NCBI GenBank assembly: GCA_052161625.1
Contig: CP197412.1
DNA: 64,000 nucleotides
Source of the DNA: JBKCUI01 sp052161625
GTDB taxonomy: Bacteria; Planctomycetota; Planctomycetia; Pirellulales; Pirellulaceae
Direction: 5' to 3' (one strand)
Below are positions 33,606 through 42,967 of this stretch, in pieces; position 1 is the first letter of the stretch; every line of letters begins with the position of its first letter. The notes below the pieces were generated by a model, which saw only the letters and a list, made by a program, of their open reading frames with translations, ran no database searches and was not told the DNA's origin. A program made the translations under genes and the position numbers.

Positions 33606-35021
33606 GTGAAGACAAGAGGTCATTCCGAATTCTGCAGAGCTCTCGCAATTGCTCTTGCAATATCAGGTACGGCTGTCGCGGTTGACGGCATGACCAACGT
33701 TGCTTGTGAGTCTGCGACTGAACCGTGTGACGTGCAGTCCGTCCCTGTGAGTTCGTCATTAACATCTTGTTCCCCGTTAACGTCCGGCGTTGTGGAGCGT
33801 CAGTATCTAACGGGTGGCTGGTATGGATACCGGTCAGCGATGAAAGAAAGAGGGGTGACCTTCTCTGGAAACTCGACTCACTTCGCATTTGGGGTCGAGG
33901 GGGGGATAGAAAGGTTACCACCGATTCCGTTACCGCTCGAGCTTGGTGACACCTTTGAGTACACGGGGCGTGGGGAGTACGATCTGAAGTTCGATTTGGA
34001 AAAGTTTGGTGGACTTCCTTACGGATCGCTCCTAGTTCGAGCGGAACACTGGTACGGTGAATATGGCAATGTTTCCTTGAACACCGGATCGCTTCCACCT
34101 GCTGTCTTCCCTGCTTTACTTCCAACCGCTCCAAACGATCCAGGAGATTTATTCCTTACTAACTTTGTCTTCACACAGCCACTGTCGGAGAGCTTTGTTT
34201 TGTACGGTGGCAAGAAGGATGTATTGGGCGCGGCAGATCAAGATGAGTTCGCGGGTGGAGATGGGACCGAGCAGTTTGTGAACCAAGCGTTCATTGCCAA
34301 CCCTGCTTTTCTTTTGGGACTGCCTTATACCGGATTCGTGGTGGGGGCTGCCATGCCGCAATCGTGGGGGATGGTCAACGTCTTCGCTTACGACCCTAAA
34401 GATCGAACCACGGACTTTTTCGATATTGATGATCTCTATGCCAACGGCGTTATTCTAGGCACGGAGGTCAAAGCAAATATGGACACGTTCGGTCGCCAAG
34501 GAGACGTTCACGTGGGAGGCATGTGGAAGAAAGTCGATCTAACGGATCTTCAATTCAACGAGCCACCGCCGGGTGTCTTTCCACAACCAGTCGTGCCAGG
34601 TTTTCAAACCAAATCCGATTCTTGGACTCTCTATTCTGGGTTCGATCATTTCTTGAAGCAGTTCGAAGTGGGCGAGAGAAAAGGGTGGGGAGTCTTCGGT
34701 CGCGCATCGATCAGCGACGGGAATCCAACGCCGTTACGATACTTCTTGAGCGCTGGGGTCGGCGGCGACAGTAATCTTCGCGCGAATCGTAGAGATAAGT
34801 GGGGAGTGGGTTGGTACTACGTCGGTTCGAGCAACGAGTTCGGCCCGCTTCCAAGGCAGCTCTTTGGCCCTAGAGATGGAACTGGCATTGAGATGTTCTA
34901 TAACTTCCAAGTACGTCCTTGGATGAACATCACGCCGGACGTCCAGTACATCAAACCGGATGCTGGAGCGTTGGCAGATGAAGCATTTGTGTATGGCCTG
35001 CGCATGAACGTGATTCTCTAG
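33606..35021 (+). CDS. OprB-like carbohydrate-selective porin
   Basis: A 471-aa outer-membrane protein starting at GTG 33606, with AAGGGA upstream. A signal peptide covers about residues 1-25. The mature part has the OprB pattern: WYGYRSAMKERGVTFSGN near the N-terminus, alternating strands, GGKKDVLGAADQDEFAGGDGTEQFVNQAFI, KGWGVFGRASISDGNPTPLRYFLSAGVGG, and a C-terminal VYGLRMNVIL. OprB proteins form beta-barrels that pass sugars or other small solutes. It converges with the sulfatase gene, with a hairpin between them. Confidence 0.85.
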   Translation: MKTRGHSEFCRALAIALAISGTAVAVDGMTNVACESATEPCDVQSVPVSSSLTSCSPLTSGVVERQYLTGGWYGYRSAMKERGVTFSGNSTHFAFGVEGGIERLPPIPLPLELGDTFEYTGRGEYDLKFDLEKFGGLPYGSLLVRAEHWYGEYGNVSLNTGSLPPAVFPALLPTAPNDPGDLFLTNFVFTQPLSESFVLYGGKKDVLGAADQDEFAGGDGTEQFVNQAFIANPAFLLGLPYTGFVVGAAMPQSWGMVNVFAYDPKDRTTDFFDIDDLYANGVILGTEVKANMDTFGRQGDVHVGGMWKKVDLTDLQFNEPPPGVFPQPVVPGFQTKSDSWTLYSGFDHFLKQFEVGERKGWGVFGRASISDGNPTPLRYFLSAGVGGDSNLRANRRDKWGVGWYYVGSSNEFGPLPRQLFGPRDGTGIEMFYNFQVRPWMNITPDVQYIKPDAGALADEAFVYGLRMNVIL

Positions 35022-35080
35022 CCATTGGATGGCGATGAATGCCATGCGACGAACAACTGGTGACGAACAACCGGGTGCAG

Positions 35081-35116
35081 AAATAAAAAACAGGACGGCG
35101 ATGAGGCCGTCCTGTT
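35081..35116 (-). terminator. Rho-independent terminator of the sulfatase transcript
   Basis: AACAGGACGGC (35089-35099) pairs perfectly with GCCGTCCTGTT (35106-35116) around the loop GATGAG. On the minus strand the stem is followed by a run of T (complement of the AAATAAAAAA at 35081-35090). It lies 55 bases after the sulfatase stop. On the plus strand the hairpin also follows the porin by 68 bases but lacks a good T-run there. Confidence 0.85.
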
Positions 35117-35171
35117 GGAATTGATCCGAGTATTGCTCTGATGGTTTCAATGCTAGTCTCGGAATCGGAAG

Positions 35172-36917
35172 CTAGTTCCGCGATGGTTGCGCGTTCTGTA
35201 ACTTTTTGAGCAGTTCCTGAACCTTGATCGTGTTGTAGTTGATCCCCGAGGCGCTCAGGCTGCTGCCGGTTTGGTAAGGATACTTGTCAAAGTCTGCGAA
35301 GAAGTTCTTGATGACCTCTTGAGCAGGAACGAAGAGCCAAAGGTTGTCTGCATACCATCGGAGGTATCCCATCTCTCCATGTTGCCACATGATCTCATAG
35401 GGGTCGGCTTTTAGGTTGATGATCAGCGGCCAGTTTGGAGTCGTGCGGACTCCGGTTGCGATGTTGCCGTCGAAAATCGCAAAATGGACTTTCCAATCGC
35501 GATATCGAACTGCATTCAGGTCCCCTTGTTGTCCGAAGTAGAAGTACTCATTGCGAGGGCTCTTGGCTTCTGTTCCTTTGAAGTATGGAAGGAAGTTGTA
35601 GCCGTCGAGTTTGACTTTCCATTCTTTGCCGTTTGCTTTGTGACCCTTGGCAAGCTTGTCCTTGACGTCCGGTTCCCCTGCAGCTGCGAGCAGCGTTGGC
35701 ATCCAGTCGTTGTGAGCGATTGCATCGTTGATCTTCGATCCTGGTTTGAGAACTCCAGGCCAGCGAACTAGCAATGGAACGCGGTGTCCGCCTTCCCATG
35801 TAGTGCCTTTTTCACCATGAAATGGGGTGATGCCACCGTCAGGCCACGAAGCGGTTTCTGCTCCGTTGTCGGTGCTGTACATGACGATGGTATTATCCGC
35901 GATACCCAAATCATCGAGCTTCTTGAGAAGCTGTCCAACGTGGCCATCGTGTTCCACCATTCCGTCTGGATACAAACCGATCCCTGTCTTGCCTTCGGAT
36001 TCTTTCTTGAGTCGGGTCCAGACGTGCATTCGAGTGCTATTATGCCAGAGGAAGAACGGCTTGTTGGCCTTGACGGATCGATCGATGAAATCGAGGCTTC
36101 CTGCGAGCATATCTTCGTCGATTGTTTCCATGCGTTTGCGGGTCAAAGGGCCTGTGTCTTTGATCTCGCCCCCTGCGACCGATTTGATCACGCCGCGGGG
36201 TCCATACTTCTTTTTGAACTCAGGATCTTTCGGGTAGTAATAGGTCTCAGGCTCTTCTTCCGCGTTCAAGTGATAGAGGTTGCCATAGAACTCGTCGAAA
36301 CCGTGTGCGGTGGGCAAGTGTTTGTCGCGGTCGCCAAGGTGGTTCTTTCCGTACTGAGCGGTCGAGTAACCATGATTTTTGAGCAAGTCAGCGATCGTCG
36401 GTGCCCAGTCTGGGACACCGTGATCGCTACCAGGCATCCCGATGGTGAGCAAGCCTGTTCGGAAGGGATGCTGTCCAAGCAAGAAGGCGGCTCGACCGGC
36501 GGTGCAAGACTGCTCGCCGTATGCGTCGGTGAACAAGGTGCCTTCTTTGGCAATCCGATCGATATTCGGCGTCTGGTAACCCATGATGCCATGGTTGTAT
36601 GCCGAGATGTTGTGAACCCCGATATCATCCCCCCAAATGATGAGGATATTCGGCTTCTTACCAGATTGAGCAGTTGCTTCTTCCACGGCAGCATTGTGAC
36701 TGACCAAACGAATCGTATCGTCATGAGACAGTCCACTCGAGCAACATAGGCCGGCTTCGTCACAAGTATCATTTGGGGATGGCTCTGCGACTGTGTTAGT
36801 GTCGACGTTTAGCGCCATCGGTGGGTTCTCGAGCCCCATACCCGCTGCCAAGTATCCTATGGCGCCGCTGAGGGCCGCCGTGATGAGGACCTTGGAATAA
36901 CCAACAGAAAATTTCAT
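35172..36917 (-). CDS. Arylsulfatase (type I, formylglycine-dependent)
   Basis: A 581-aa exported sulfatase. One N-terminal hydrophobic segment (about residues 8-28) acts as signal or anchor. Metal and catalytic motifs are IIWGDDIGVHNISAY, with the two Asp, and SCTAGRAAFLLGQ, where Cys is converted to formylglycine. The motif is C-T-A-G-R rather than the common C-S/T-P-S-R. Further motifs are GYSTAQYGKNHLGD, MYSTDNGAETASWPDGG and HGEKGTTWEGGHRVPLLVRWPG. It hydrolyses sulfate esters outside the cytoplasm. The ATG at 36917 has GGAG upstream. The modifying enzyme lies 34 bases upstream in the same transcript. Confidence 0.93.
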   Translation of the reverse strand: MKFSVGYSKVLITAALSGAIGYLAAGMGLENPPMALNVDTNTVAEPSPNDTCDEAGLCCSSGLSHDDTIRLVSHNAAVEEATAQSGKKPNILIIWGDDIGVHNISAYNHGIMGYQTPNIDRIAKEGTLFTDAYGEQSCTAGRAAFLLGQHPFRTGLLTIGMPGSDHGVPDWAPTIADLLKNHGYSTAQYGKNHLGDRDKHLPTAHGFDEFYGNLYHLNAEEEPETYYYPKDPEFKKKYGPRGVIKSVAGGEIKDTGPLTRKRMETIDEDMLAGSLDFIDRSVKANKPFFLWHNSTRMHVWTRLKKESEGKTGIGLYPDGMVEHDGHVGQLLKKLDDLGIADNTIVMYSTDNGAETASWPDGGITPFHGEKGTTWEGGHRVPLLVRWPGVLKPGSKINDAIAHNDWMPTLLAAAGEPDVKDKLAKGHKANGKEWKVKLDGYNFLPYFKGTEAKSPRNEYFYFGQQGDLNAVRYRDWKVHFAIFDGNIATGVRTTPNWPLIINLKADPYEIMWQHGEMGYLRWYADNLWLFVPAQEVIKNFFADFDKYPYQTGSSLSASGINYNTIKVQELLKKLQNAQPSRN

Positions 36918-36951
36918 TACTGACTCCAATGAGAAGAAAAGTTTACATTGT

Positions 36952-38121
36952 TCATCGCGTGGTTTCTTTTTGATTACTGGTCGCGGTTTTCGAGTCTTTC
37001 ACACATCGAAACCCCACATGGGACATGCCCGTATCGGGCGTACACCCGTGTCTTGAACTTGGTCGATAGCGCGAGCAATAACTGTCGTTACAAAGAAAGG
37101 ATCCGCCCCGCTGACTTCTCTGCGCCATGAAGGGACGTAGAGGATCGTTGCTTTTGGTGGGGCCCTGTGGGTTGATGTGCAACGTCTTACCCACTCGAGT
37201 CGTGTACAACTCGCGGTCATACCAATCGTTGCACCATTCCCAAACGTTTCCGGACATGTCAAACAGTCCATACGCATTGGGGGCAAAAGAGCCGACTGGG
37301 GCTGTGGCTGCGTAGCCATCGGTTTTGGTGTTGTTGTAAGGAAAATCGCCAGTCCAAATATTGGTCTGTGGTTGTGTCTCGCTTAAGGGTGCGTCTCCCC
37401 AAACGAACCGAGTCGACTTGAAACCGCCTCGCGCAGCGCATTCCCATTCGGCCTCGGTCGGGAGTCTTTTCCCAGCCCAAGTGGCATAGGCGACCGCGTC
37501 AAACCAGGAGACGTGAACGACAGGGTGGTTATCAAGACCGTTGAGATCGCTTCCCGGTCCGTTCGGATGCCGCCAGCTCGCACCTGGAGTCCAAGTCCAC
37601 CAGCGCCGCACGTCATCGAGCGGCACTCTCTCTGTCGGCGGAGTGAATACCAAAGAGCCAGCTACCAAGGGGGTGGACTCTGGTACTGTTGTACCGGCCG
37701 GCGCGTTCGAAAGAATCTCGGACACCGTCGGTGCTTTCTCGGCGGTCGTAACGTAATTCGTCGCAGTAACGAATTCGAGAAAGTGCTTGTTCGTTACCTC
37801 GGTCGCGTCCATCCAAAATCCATCGACTGCGATGGAGTGAATCGGTCTCTCGTCGGTTCGAGCGTCTTTCTCATCACTACCCATGCGAAACTCGCCGCCA
37901 GGAATCCAAACCATTCCAACGGGAGCAGCCTCGTCCTGAGGAACGGGTGATGATTGGAATAGCTGGGAGGGCTTTTCCGTGGATGTATTAATAATACCTT
38001 GCCCCGAGACGCCACCAGAAGCCTCTCGGCGATTGGATGCTAGCCAATACACGAGACCGAAGGATAGAAGACTGACAATAACGTAGGGAGCGACGCTGCG
38101 AATAGCACTCGAGGAGGTCAT
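36952..38121 (-). CDS. Formylglycine-generating enzyme (SUMF1 family)
   Basis: A 389-aa protein with a membrane helix near residues 10-30 (APYVIVSLLSFGLVYWLAS), then a full FGE-sulfatase domain: WIPGGEFRMGSDE, VNKHFLEFVTATNY, HPVVHVSWFDAVAYATWAGKRLPTEAEWECAARGG, and MSGNVWEWCNDW. The C-terminal part reads GGSFLCNDSYCSRYRPSSRHGCTPDTGMSHVGFRCV. The Cys pair of LCNDSYC matches the catalytic pair of true FGEs, which many SUMF1-like proteins lack. It should convert the sulfatase Cys to formylglycine. The ATG at 38121 was chosen because residues further upstream in the frame look non-coding. Confidence 0.9.
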   Translation of the reverse strand: MTSSSAIRSVAPYVIVSLLSFGLVYWLASNRREASGGVSGQGIINTSTEKPSQLFQSSPVPQDEAAPVGMVWIPGGEFRMGSDEKDARTDERPIHSIAVDGFWMDATEVTNKHFLEFVTATNYVTTAEKAPTVSEILSNAPAGTTVPESTPLVAGSLVFTPPTERVPLDDVRRWWTWTPGASWRHPNGPGSDLNGLDNHPVVHVSWFDAVAYATWAGKRLPTEAEWECAARGGFKSTRFVWGDAPLSETQPQTNIWTGDFPYNNTKTDGYAATAPVGSFAPNAYGLFDMSGNVWEWCNDWYDRELYTTRVGKTLHINPQGPTKSNDPLRPFMAQRSQRGGSFLCNDSYCSRYRPSSRHGCTPDTGMSHVGFRCVKDSKTATSNQKETTR

Positions 38122-38410
38122 ACTTGGTTGGAGCAAAACGAATTTATTAATGAGACATCTGTCGCGGCGGCAATTCCTGCTGAGGAAGACCTTTGACAAA
38201 ATCGCATGCGTTAGAAAAGAGCCGTTTTGAGGGGGCGAAACAAAGATCCATCGAAACGCAAATCTAGTCCGGCGACGCGTCGTGCGGGTTCCCGCAATAT
38301 AGCTGAAACGCTCGAATGTAGCGATCTTTTGGTTCGAGAATATTCCCGAAACCGACTTCACAGGGGATTTGAAGAGGTGTGTGTCAATAATAGGCGCATT
38401 GCGCTATTGA

Positions 38411-39862
38411 CTAGAACCCGCACTGAAATTGGGTTCGAAAGAGCCAACCCTCATCGCCTGGTAAAAGATTCAAGCGGGCACTGTTGAGAGGCGTGCCAGT
38501 AATTCTTGAAATATCAAAATTGAACTTTGTGTTGTGTCCGCGAATGTACCAAGCGAACCCTCCGGCTATTTCCTCGGTACTTTGATCGATCGTGCCGAGC
38601 GATCCTGAGTTTCCGTTTATCGATGCCCAGCGAAGCAATAACTCCAAGTGGCTTGGAACAACGAAGTAACCCGATTGCAAAAGTAGTCCTCGGTCGAGCA
38701 AATTTGGCACACTGCCGTCCGTGAATTGGGAGATGGTGCGCCAGTGGTGTTCGGCAATGAACGAGAATCCTTTGTGTTTCCAGTGACCGTCTACGGTATA
38801 CATGTTGACGTCGTACCCAGTAACGGATGCGGGTAATAGATTGGACAACCGGTCGCCGGAGTCCACGACTCGTTGGCGATTGAACTCACTGGGACCTTCC
38901 GCGTTGATTCGCGATCCTGCAACCCCCACTCCAAGCCGCAGTGCAGGGCTTTCATGCCAACTTAGGTCTGGCTCGCCGTCCTCACCGAACTCGCCAAGGA
39001 TGTCGGTGGTGACACGGGTTGACCAGCCAAAATTTCGATCGAGATCTTCGTTCGGAATGGTGCTATCTCGGCCAGTGTTGAAGCCGTTGAACAAGGCCGT
39101 TTCAACGTGCAACGGCACTGGAGAGTCTGAGATGTTGCTCAAGGTGCCGAGCCCGAGAGAACGGCCTATGTCGAAAAAGAGGTTTGCGGTGGAGCGTTCG
39201 CTGAATTGAAATCGTCGCGCCGATTCTTCGCGAGATCGACTGAAGGGTGCTTTCCATTTTCCGCCGCGCAGGATGAGTCGAGATTCTTGCAGTCCTAGTC
39301 CGGAATGGCCAAGGTCATAGTTGACGAACCCATCGAGTAGCAAGACTTCCACGGACTCGTCGGAGTTACCGTCGAAAGCAACGACATAGGTGAAGTCGGG
39401 TGAGTATACGAGTCCGCTGAAACTTAAGCGTAGTCGCTCGAACGAGATCGTATTTCGACTTCGGCTTGGCCCTTGGGAGTCGAAGTAAGCATGCCTCAAT
39501 TGAAACCAGGCATTGGTCCTCAATTCGAAAGGAAAAGGTTCTGGGGCAAGGCCGTCCGATCCAACATTGGTTAACAGAATCCCACGATCGAGTTTCAGAG
39601 ATAACCCGTTATCTCTGGATTCCGACTGCAAAAAAGGCTGGGATATAAGAGCAGGATCCAGGCAAGGGGACAACGACTCTATAGAAGGCTCCACATTCTC
39701 GCCTGTGGAGGATGGGGGCATCAACTGGTCCGAGGCCACATACCCAAACGCATCCGCTGATTGAGCATTTATCGCTGGGAGGAGCAAGAAGACGGTTAAT
39801 GTTAATAAACTCAGCTTTGAATGTAGCTTAGCTGACTTTTGGTCCAGCCCTCTTCCATTCAT
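38411..39862 (-). CDS. Phosphate-selective (OprP/OprO-type) porin-like outer-membrane protein
   Basis: A 483-aa protein with a signal peptide ending near AINAQSADA. The mature part is a beta-barrel like OprP/OprO: FELRTNAWFQLRHAYFDSQGPSRSRNTISFERLRLSFSGLVYSPDFTYVVAFDG, LRGGKWKAPFSRS, FNGFNTGRD, YTVDGHWKHKGFSFIAEHHWR, and a C-terminal LFRTQFQCGF. The family takes up anions such as phosphate. It lies 289 bases before the FGE on the same strand. The adjacent sulfatase suggests uptake of an anionic or sulfated nutrient, which is inference. Confidence 0.78.
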   Translation of the reverse strand: MNGRGLDQKSAKLHSKLSLLTLTVFLLLPAINAQSADAFGYVASDQLMPPSSTGENVEPSIESLSPCLDPALISQPFLQSESRDNGLSLKLDRGILLTNVGSDGLAPEPFPFELRTNAWFQLRHAYFDSQGPSRSRNTISFERLRLSFSGLVYSPDFTYVVAFDGNSDESVEVLLLDGFVNYDLGHSGLGLQESRLILRGGKWKAPFSRSREESARRFQFSERSTANLFFDIGRSLGLGTLSNISDSPVPLHVETALFNGFNTGRDSTIPNEDLDRNFGWSTRVTTDILGEFGEDGEPDLSWHESPALRLGVGVAGSRINAEGPSEFNRQRVVDSGDRLSNLLPASVTGYDVNMYTVDGHWKHKGFSFIAEHHWRTISQFTDGSVPNLLDRGLLLQSGYFVVPSHLELLLRWASINGNSGSLGTIDQSTEEIAGGFAWYIRGHNTKFNFDISRITGTPLNSARLNLLPGDEGWLFRTQFQCGF

Positions 39863-40144
39863 CAGCCAATACCTTTGCAACGGTGGTCGAATACGGGTGG
39901 TTTCCACCTTGTCGCTACCATCGGCAAAGACGGTGCAATCGGTACATTCAATCGGCCGATGACGGGAAGGATTGTTGCAAAAGGCTTCGATTGAGGCTGA
40001 GCTTGCCGATTGTAGGAGTCAGCACCTTTTCGTTTTTTTTCTTCAAGTCCTCTGCGGCTTTGGCTCAGGAATACCGATTCTAATTGATACGGTGGACTGG
40101 AGTTTTCAGCACCACAATGGCAAACTTTGTGTAATCGGAAAAAC

Positions 40145-41449
40145 ATGAAACGCTTCCTCCTCGCGTCGCTGGCCGTGGTCTCTGGGGTTTTTTTCACAAG
40201 TGGAAGCGAGGTTCAAGCTCAATCGCTCGGGGTAGAGCTTCACAATCAACTCATGCCGGCATCGGGAGGCATGGGGGGGGTTAGTATTTCTCGCCCCCAG
40301 GATTTGACGAGCGCGCTCAATGCGAACCCGGCGACTTTGACTCAGTTTGGTGGCACTCAATTTCTCTTTGGAGGTGCGTGGGCCGAACCGACATTCAACA
40401 TCCGCCAAACAACATCGTTGCCGACCATTGGGCCAACTCTGGTGGATCCCTACGCAGCGAAATCGGGGGCACCTGGCTCGGTCCTTGGGAATATCGGTGT
40501 GACGCAAGACATCTCCGAGTTGGGTATTCCGGCAACGCTCGGAATCGGGTTCCTTTCCAGTGCCGGTGGGGTGGTCGATTTTCGTCAGCAGCCGGAAAGC
40601 AATGGCACCAATACAGGTTTAACGGTCTTTGCGATGCCTGTCATGGTGGGAGTTCAGCTGACAGAGCGGCTTTCGGTTGGCGGTGGTGGTTCACTTGGAA
40701 TCGGCTTGTTCGACGGGCCCTTCATCGGTGTAGGTGGTCTGACCACCGCTTACGCATTGCGAGGAACTGCCGGTTTCAATTACCAATTGACGGACGTTAC
40801 CTCGGTGGGTGCCTACTACCAATCCAAACAGTCTTTTCAGTATGAGAATGCCATTACCCTTCCTGTAGGGCCGAGCAATCCGTTGGATGTCAATTTGGAT
40901 TTGCCTCGCAACGTGGGCCTAGGGGTCGCGAACAACGCACTTTGCGACGGCCGATTGCTGGTAGGTGTTGATTTGCTCTACAAGTTGTGGGATCAAGCGG
41001 ACCTTTTTAATGCGATCTACGACAATCAACTCGCGGTTCAGTTGGGTACGCAGTGGACTCAGAACCGGTATCGTTTACGAGCTGGCTACGTGTGGGCAGA
41101 AAACCCGTTGGATCCAAACCCAGGACCGAACCTTGGGGGGGTGATTCAAAGTGGAGGCCTCCCGAGCGTGCGTTACTCTCAAGCTCTACTTGCCATCACC
41201 AGTGAGCATCGCTTGAGTTTCGGTCTTGGTATTACAGATGTACTCCCAGGCATCGACGCGGATTTGATGGGAGGGGGAATGTTCAAAGACACGGAGCAGT
41301 TAGGTCCTTTCACGCAAACTTCTATCGAAAGCTATTGGCTTGGCTTTGGGCTTACATGGAGATTCTCACGAGGTAGCTGCGAACATAAAGTTCCGTGTCG
41401 CTGGAGCACAGGTTCTTCGACTACGAGTCTTGCTCACAGCGATTTGTGA
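40145..41449 (+). CDS. OmpP1/FadL-like outer-membrane protein
   Basis: A 434-aa protein starting at ATG 40145. The signal peptide MKRFLLASLAVVSGVFFTSGSEVQAQ is clear. The mature N-terminus has the FadL-type hatch GVELHNQLMPASGGMGGVSISRPQDLTSALNANPATLTQFGGTQF. Barrel features follow: PVMVGVQLTERLSVGGGGSLGIG, TDVTSVGAYYQSKQSFQYENAI, and a C-terminal SIESYWLGFGLTWRF. Such proteins move hydrophobic compounds such as fatty acids or aromatics across the outer membrane. The gene stands alone; the next gene is a pseudogene. Confidence 0.82.
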   Translation: MKRFLLASLAVVSGVFFTSGSEVQAQSLGVELHNQLMPASGGMGGVSISRPQDLTSALNANPATLTQFGGTQFLFGGAWAEPTFNIRQTTSLPTIGPTLVDPYAAKSGAPGSVLGNIGVTQDISELGIPATLGIGFLSSAGGVVDFRQQPESNGTNTGLTVFAMPVMVGVQLTERLSVGGGGSLGIGLFDGPFIGVGGLTTAYALRGTAGFNYQLTDVTSVGAYYQSKQSFQYENAITLPVGPSNPLDVNLDLPRNVGLGVANNALCDGRLLVGVDLLYKLWDQADLFNAIYDNQLAVQLGTQWTQNRYRLRAGYVWAENPLDPNPGPNLGGVIQSGGLPSVRYSQALLAITSEHRLSFGLGITDVLPGIDADLMGGGMFKDTEQLGPFTQTSIESYWLGFGLTWRFSRGSCEHKVPCRWSTGSSTTSLAHSDL

Positions 41450-41493
41450 AGTTCGACCTGTTCCCATCGTTAGCGATCACGAAAGGTCATTGC

Positions 41494-42062
41494 ATGTTGA
41501 AACATTACGCTGGATGGGCCGCGCTCACGTTAGGATTCAGCGGATTCGTCATGGTAGTAGCCAGCTGCAATGCCCAATCGCCAGTCCAGCCTGGTCCGGA
41601 TGTTTCGCGAAGTGCGTTTTTCGAGCGGAGTTCGAGAGAGGTCGGAATCGAGTCGGAACTAGAAACGGATCGGGATTCCTTTACCCCATCGACGTCGATC
41701 GTTTCCCCTCGACGAACCATTGTGGAATCAAGCTTTTCCGTCATCGATGACTCGATTGGAAAGGACACCTACAGCTATCCAGAGCTTCTGTTGCGAATGG
41801 CCTAACAGGTCAAGTTGAAGCGCGCTTCGGATGGAATTATGAGGTTGGGGGAGTCAACACGATTACCTCGGGGAATGAAGTGGGGTTGCACGGTGAAGAG
41901 GAAGAAGCCTCTCGACTCCTCTACGGAATCAAATGGGCTTTTGCCGAGCAAGAAGGCTTCCTACCCGAGGGAGCGATGATCTTGCAAGGGCTCACGCCGA
42001 CATCGGGTGAGTTCACTGCGACTGCCATATCGCTAACGCCAGTCATTGGTTGGCGATACTAG
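41494..42062 (+). pseudogene. Frameshifted and truncated outer-membrane transporter gene (MetA-pathway-of-phenol-degradation type)
   Basis: Frame one starts at ATG 41494, with GAAAGG upstream, gives a lipoprotein-like leader (VMVVASCNA) and runs to SYPELLLRMA before stopping at 41803-41805. The homology continues in another frame from about 41790: VANGLTGQVEARFGWNYEVGG, then EVGLHGEEEEASRLLYGIKWAFAEQEGF and AMILQGLTPTSGEFTATAISLTPVIGW, ending at 42062. Both parts belong to one exported barrel protein of the phenol-pathway transporter group. The rest of the family's C-terminus is absent. The break is a frameshift in the SYPELLLR region plus a 3' deletion. Confidence 0.7.
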
Positions 42063-42217
42063 CGTTCTTTCGACGTTGTTCACCCAAGGTTGGGGCGCTT
42101 CGCCGCAGCGCAACGATGACAATTGCAGGAGCATCTATCCGATGGTATGTTAACCCCTGTGGAGAGCGGGCCTGGCCAGGTTGCTGATTCAGTGCTCGAA
42201 CGAGAAATGACGGTCCG

Positions 42218-42967
42218 GTGAAGGGGTTTACGGCAAAAGAGAGATTCAAAGCATTGGGACGGAGGGTTGTTACGCTCCTTGTTCTGCTTTGTTTTTTTGC
42301 CACGTCTCTACCTATCCCTGTTGCCATGTTTGACGTTCTCGAGAAGGGTGCGTCGCAGCCATTCCCTTGCCAAAACCGCCCATGCGGCTGCAAAACGGCG
42401 GAGCAATGTTGGACTGGTTGTTGCTGTTTCACACCATCCGAGAGACTTGCCTGGGCGGAAGAAAAGGGTGTTGCTCCACCCTCTTATGCGCAGCTACCTG
42501 CGAGTGACGAGACCGATGGTCAATGGGCTTTGATTGCCTCCAATAAAGTTGACACGACGTGCGATGCGAAGCGTCGTTGCTGTGAGTCTCGCGACTCGAG
42601 CTGCGAAAATCGCTCGCCTAGGTCGATGCACGAGTCGACGACCACAGGGCCTGAAATCGTCGATGGCGGCAAGGTCGTTTCTTCGAAAACCAATGGATCC
42701 TGTTGCAGAACGACCAAACCGGAGCGAGTTGGCTCCAAGGGTTTGAGCTCTCCAGCAAAACGGAAAGTCGTTTTGGGAATGTTCGCTTTGAAGTGTCAGG
42801 GCAAAAGTTCTACTTTGACTTCGTTGCCCTGGGTGATTCTGGTGAGCATATCCAATGGAGTCCTGTTGGAGCCCGAATCTGGGCCAGCTTATCAGCCGAT
42901 GTCTCTAGATCCGGCGGCGGTATACTCCGAGCCCGACACGCCACCACCCAAGCAGATGCTCTCTTAG
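42218..42967 (+). CDS. Cys-rich exported or membrane protein of unknown function
   Basis: A 249-aa protein starting at GTG 42218. The N-terminus has a hydrophobic segment (VVTLLVLLCFFATSLPIPV). A Cys-rich block follows: FPCQNRPCGCKTAEQCWTGCCCFTP and then SERLAWAEEKGVAPPSYA, a pattern I recall from other planctomycete proteins of unknown role. More cysteines come in CDAKRRCCESRDSSCEN and SCCRTT. The Cys clusters suggest metal binding outside the cytoplasm, perhaps in metal handling. No enzyme motif was seen. The neighbouring genes do not settle its role. Confidence 0.65.
   Translation: MKGFTAKERFKALGRRVVTLLVLLCFFATSLPIPVAMFDVLEKGASQPFPCQNRPCGCKTAEQCWTGCCCFTPSERLAWAEEKGVAPPSYAQLPASDETDGQWALIASNKVDTTCDAKRRCCESRDSSCENRSPRSMHESTTTGPEIVDGGKVVSSKTNGSCCRTTKPERVGSKGLSSPAKRKVVLGMFALKCQGKSSTLTSLPWVILVSISNGVLLEPESGPAYQPMSLDPAAVYSEPDTPPPKQMLS

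Noticed and set aside
35784..36749. 321-codon plus-strand open frame across the sulfatase
   Set aside because: It is a mirror of the sulfatase coding strand; the sulfatase has full motifs and a ribosome site, while this frame has none.
38122..38361. Upstream extension of the FGE frame
   Set aside because: The 80 extra residues are Arg-rich and unlike any FGE leader; the ATG at 38121 directly precedes a clear membrane helix.
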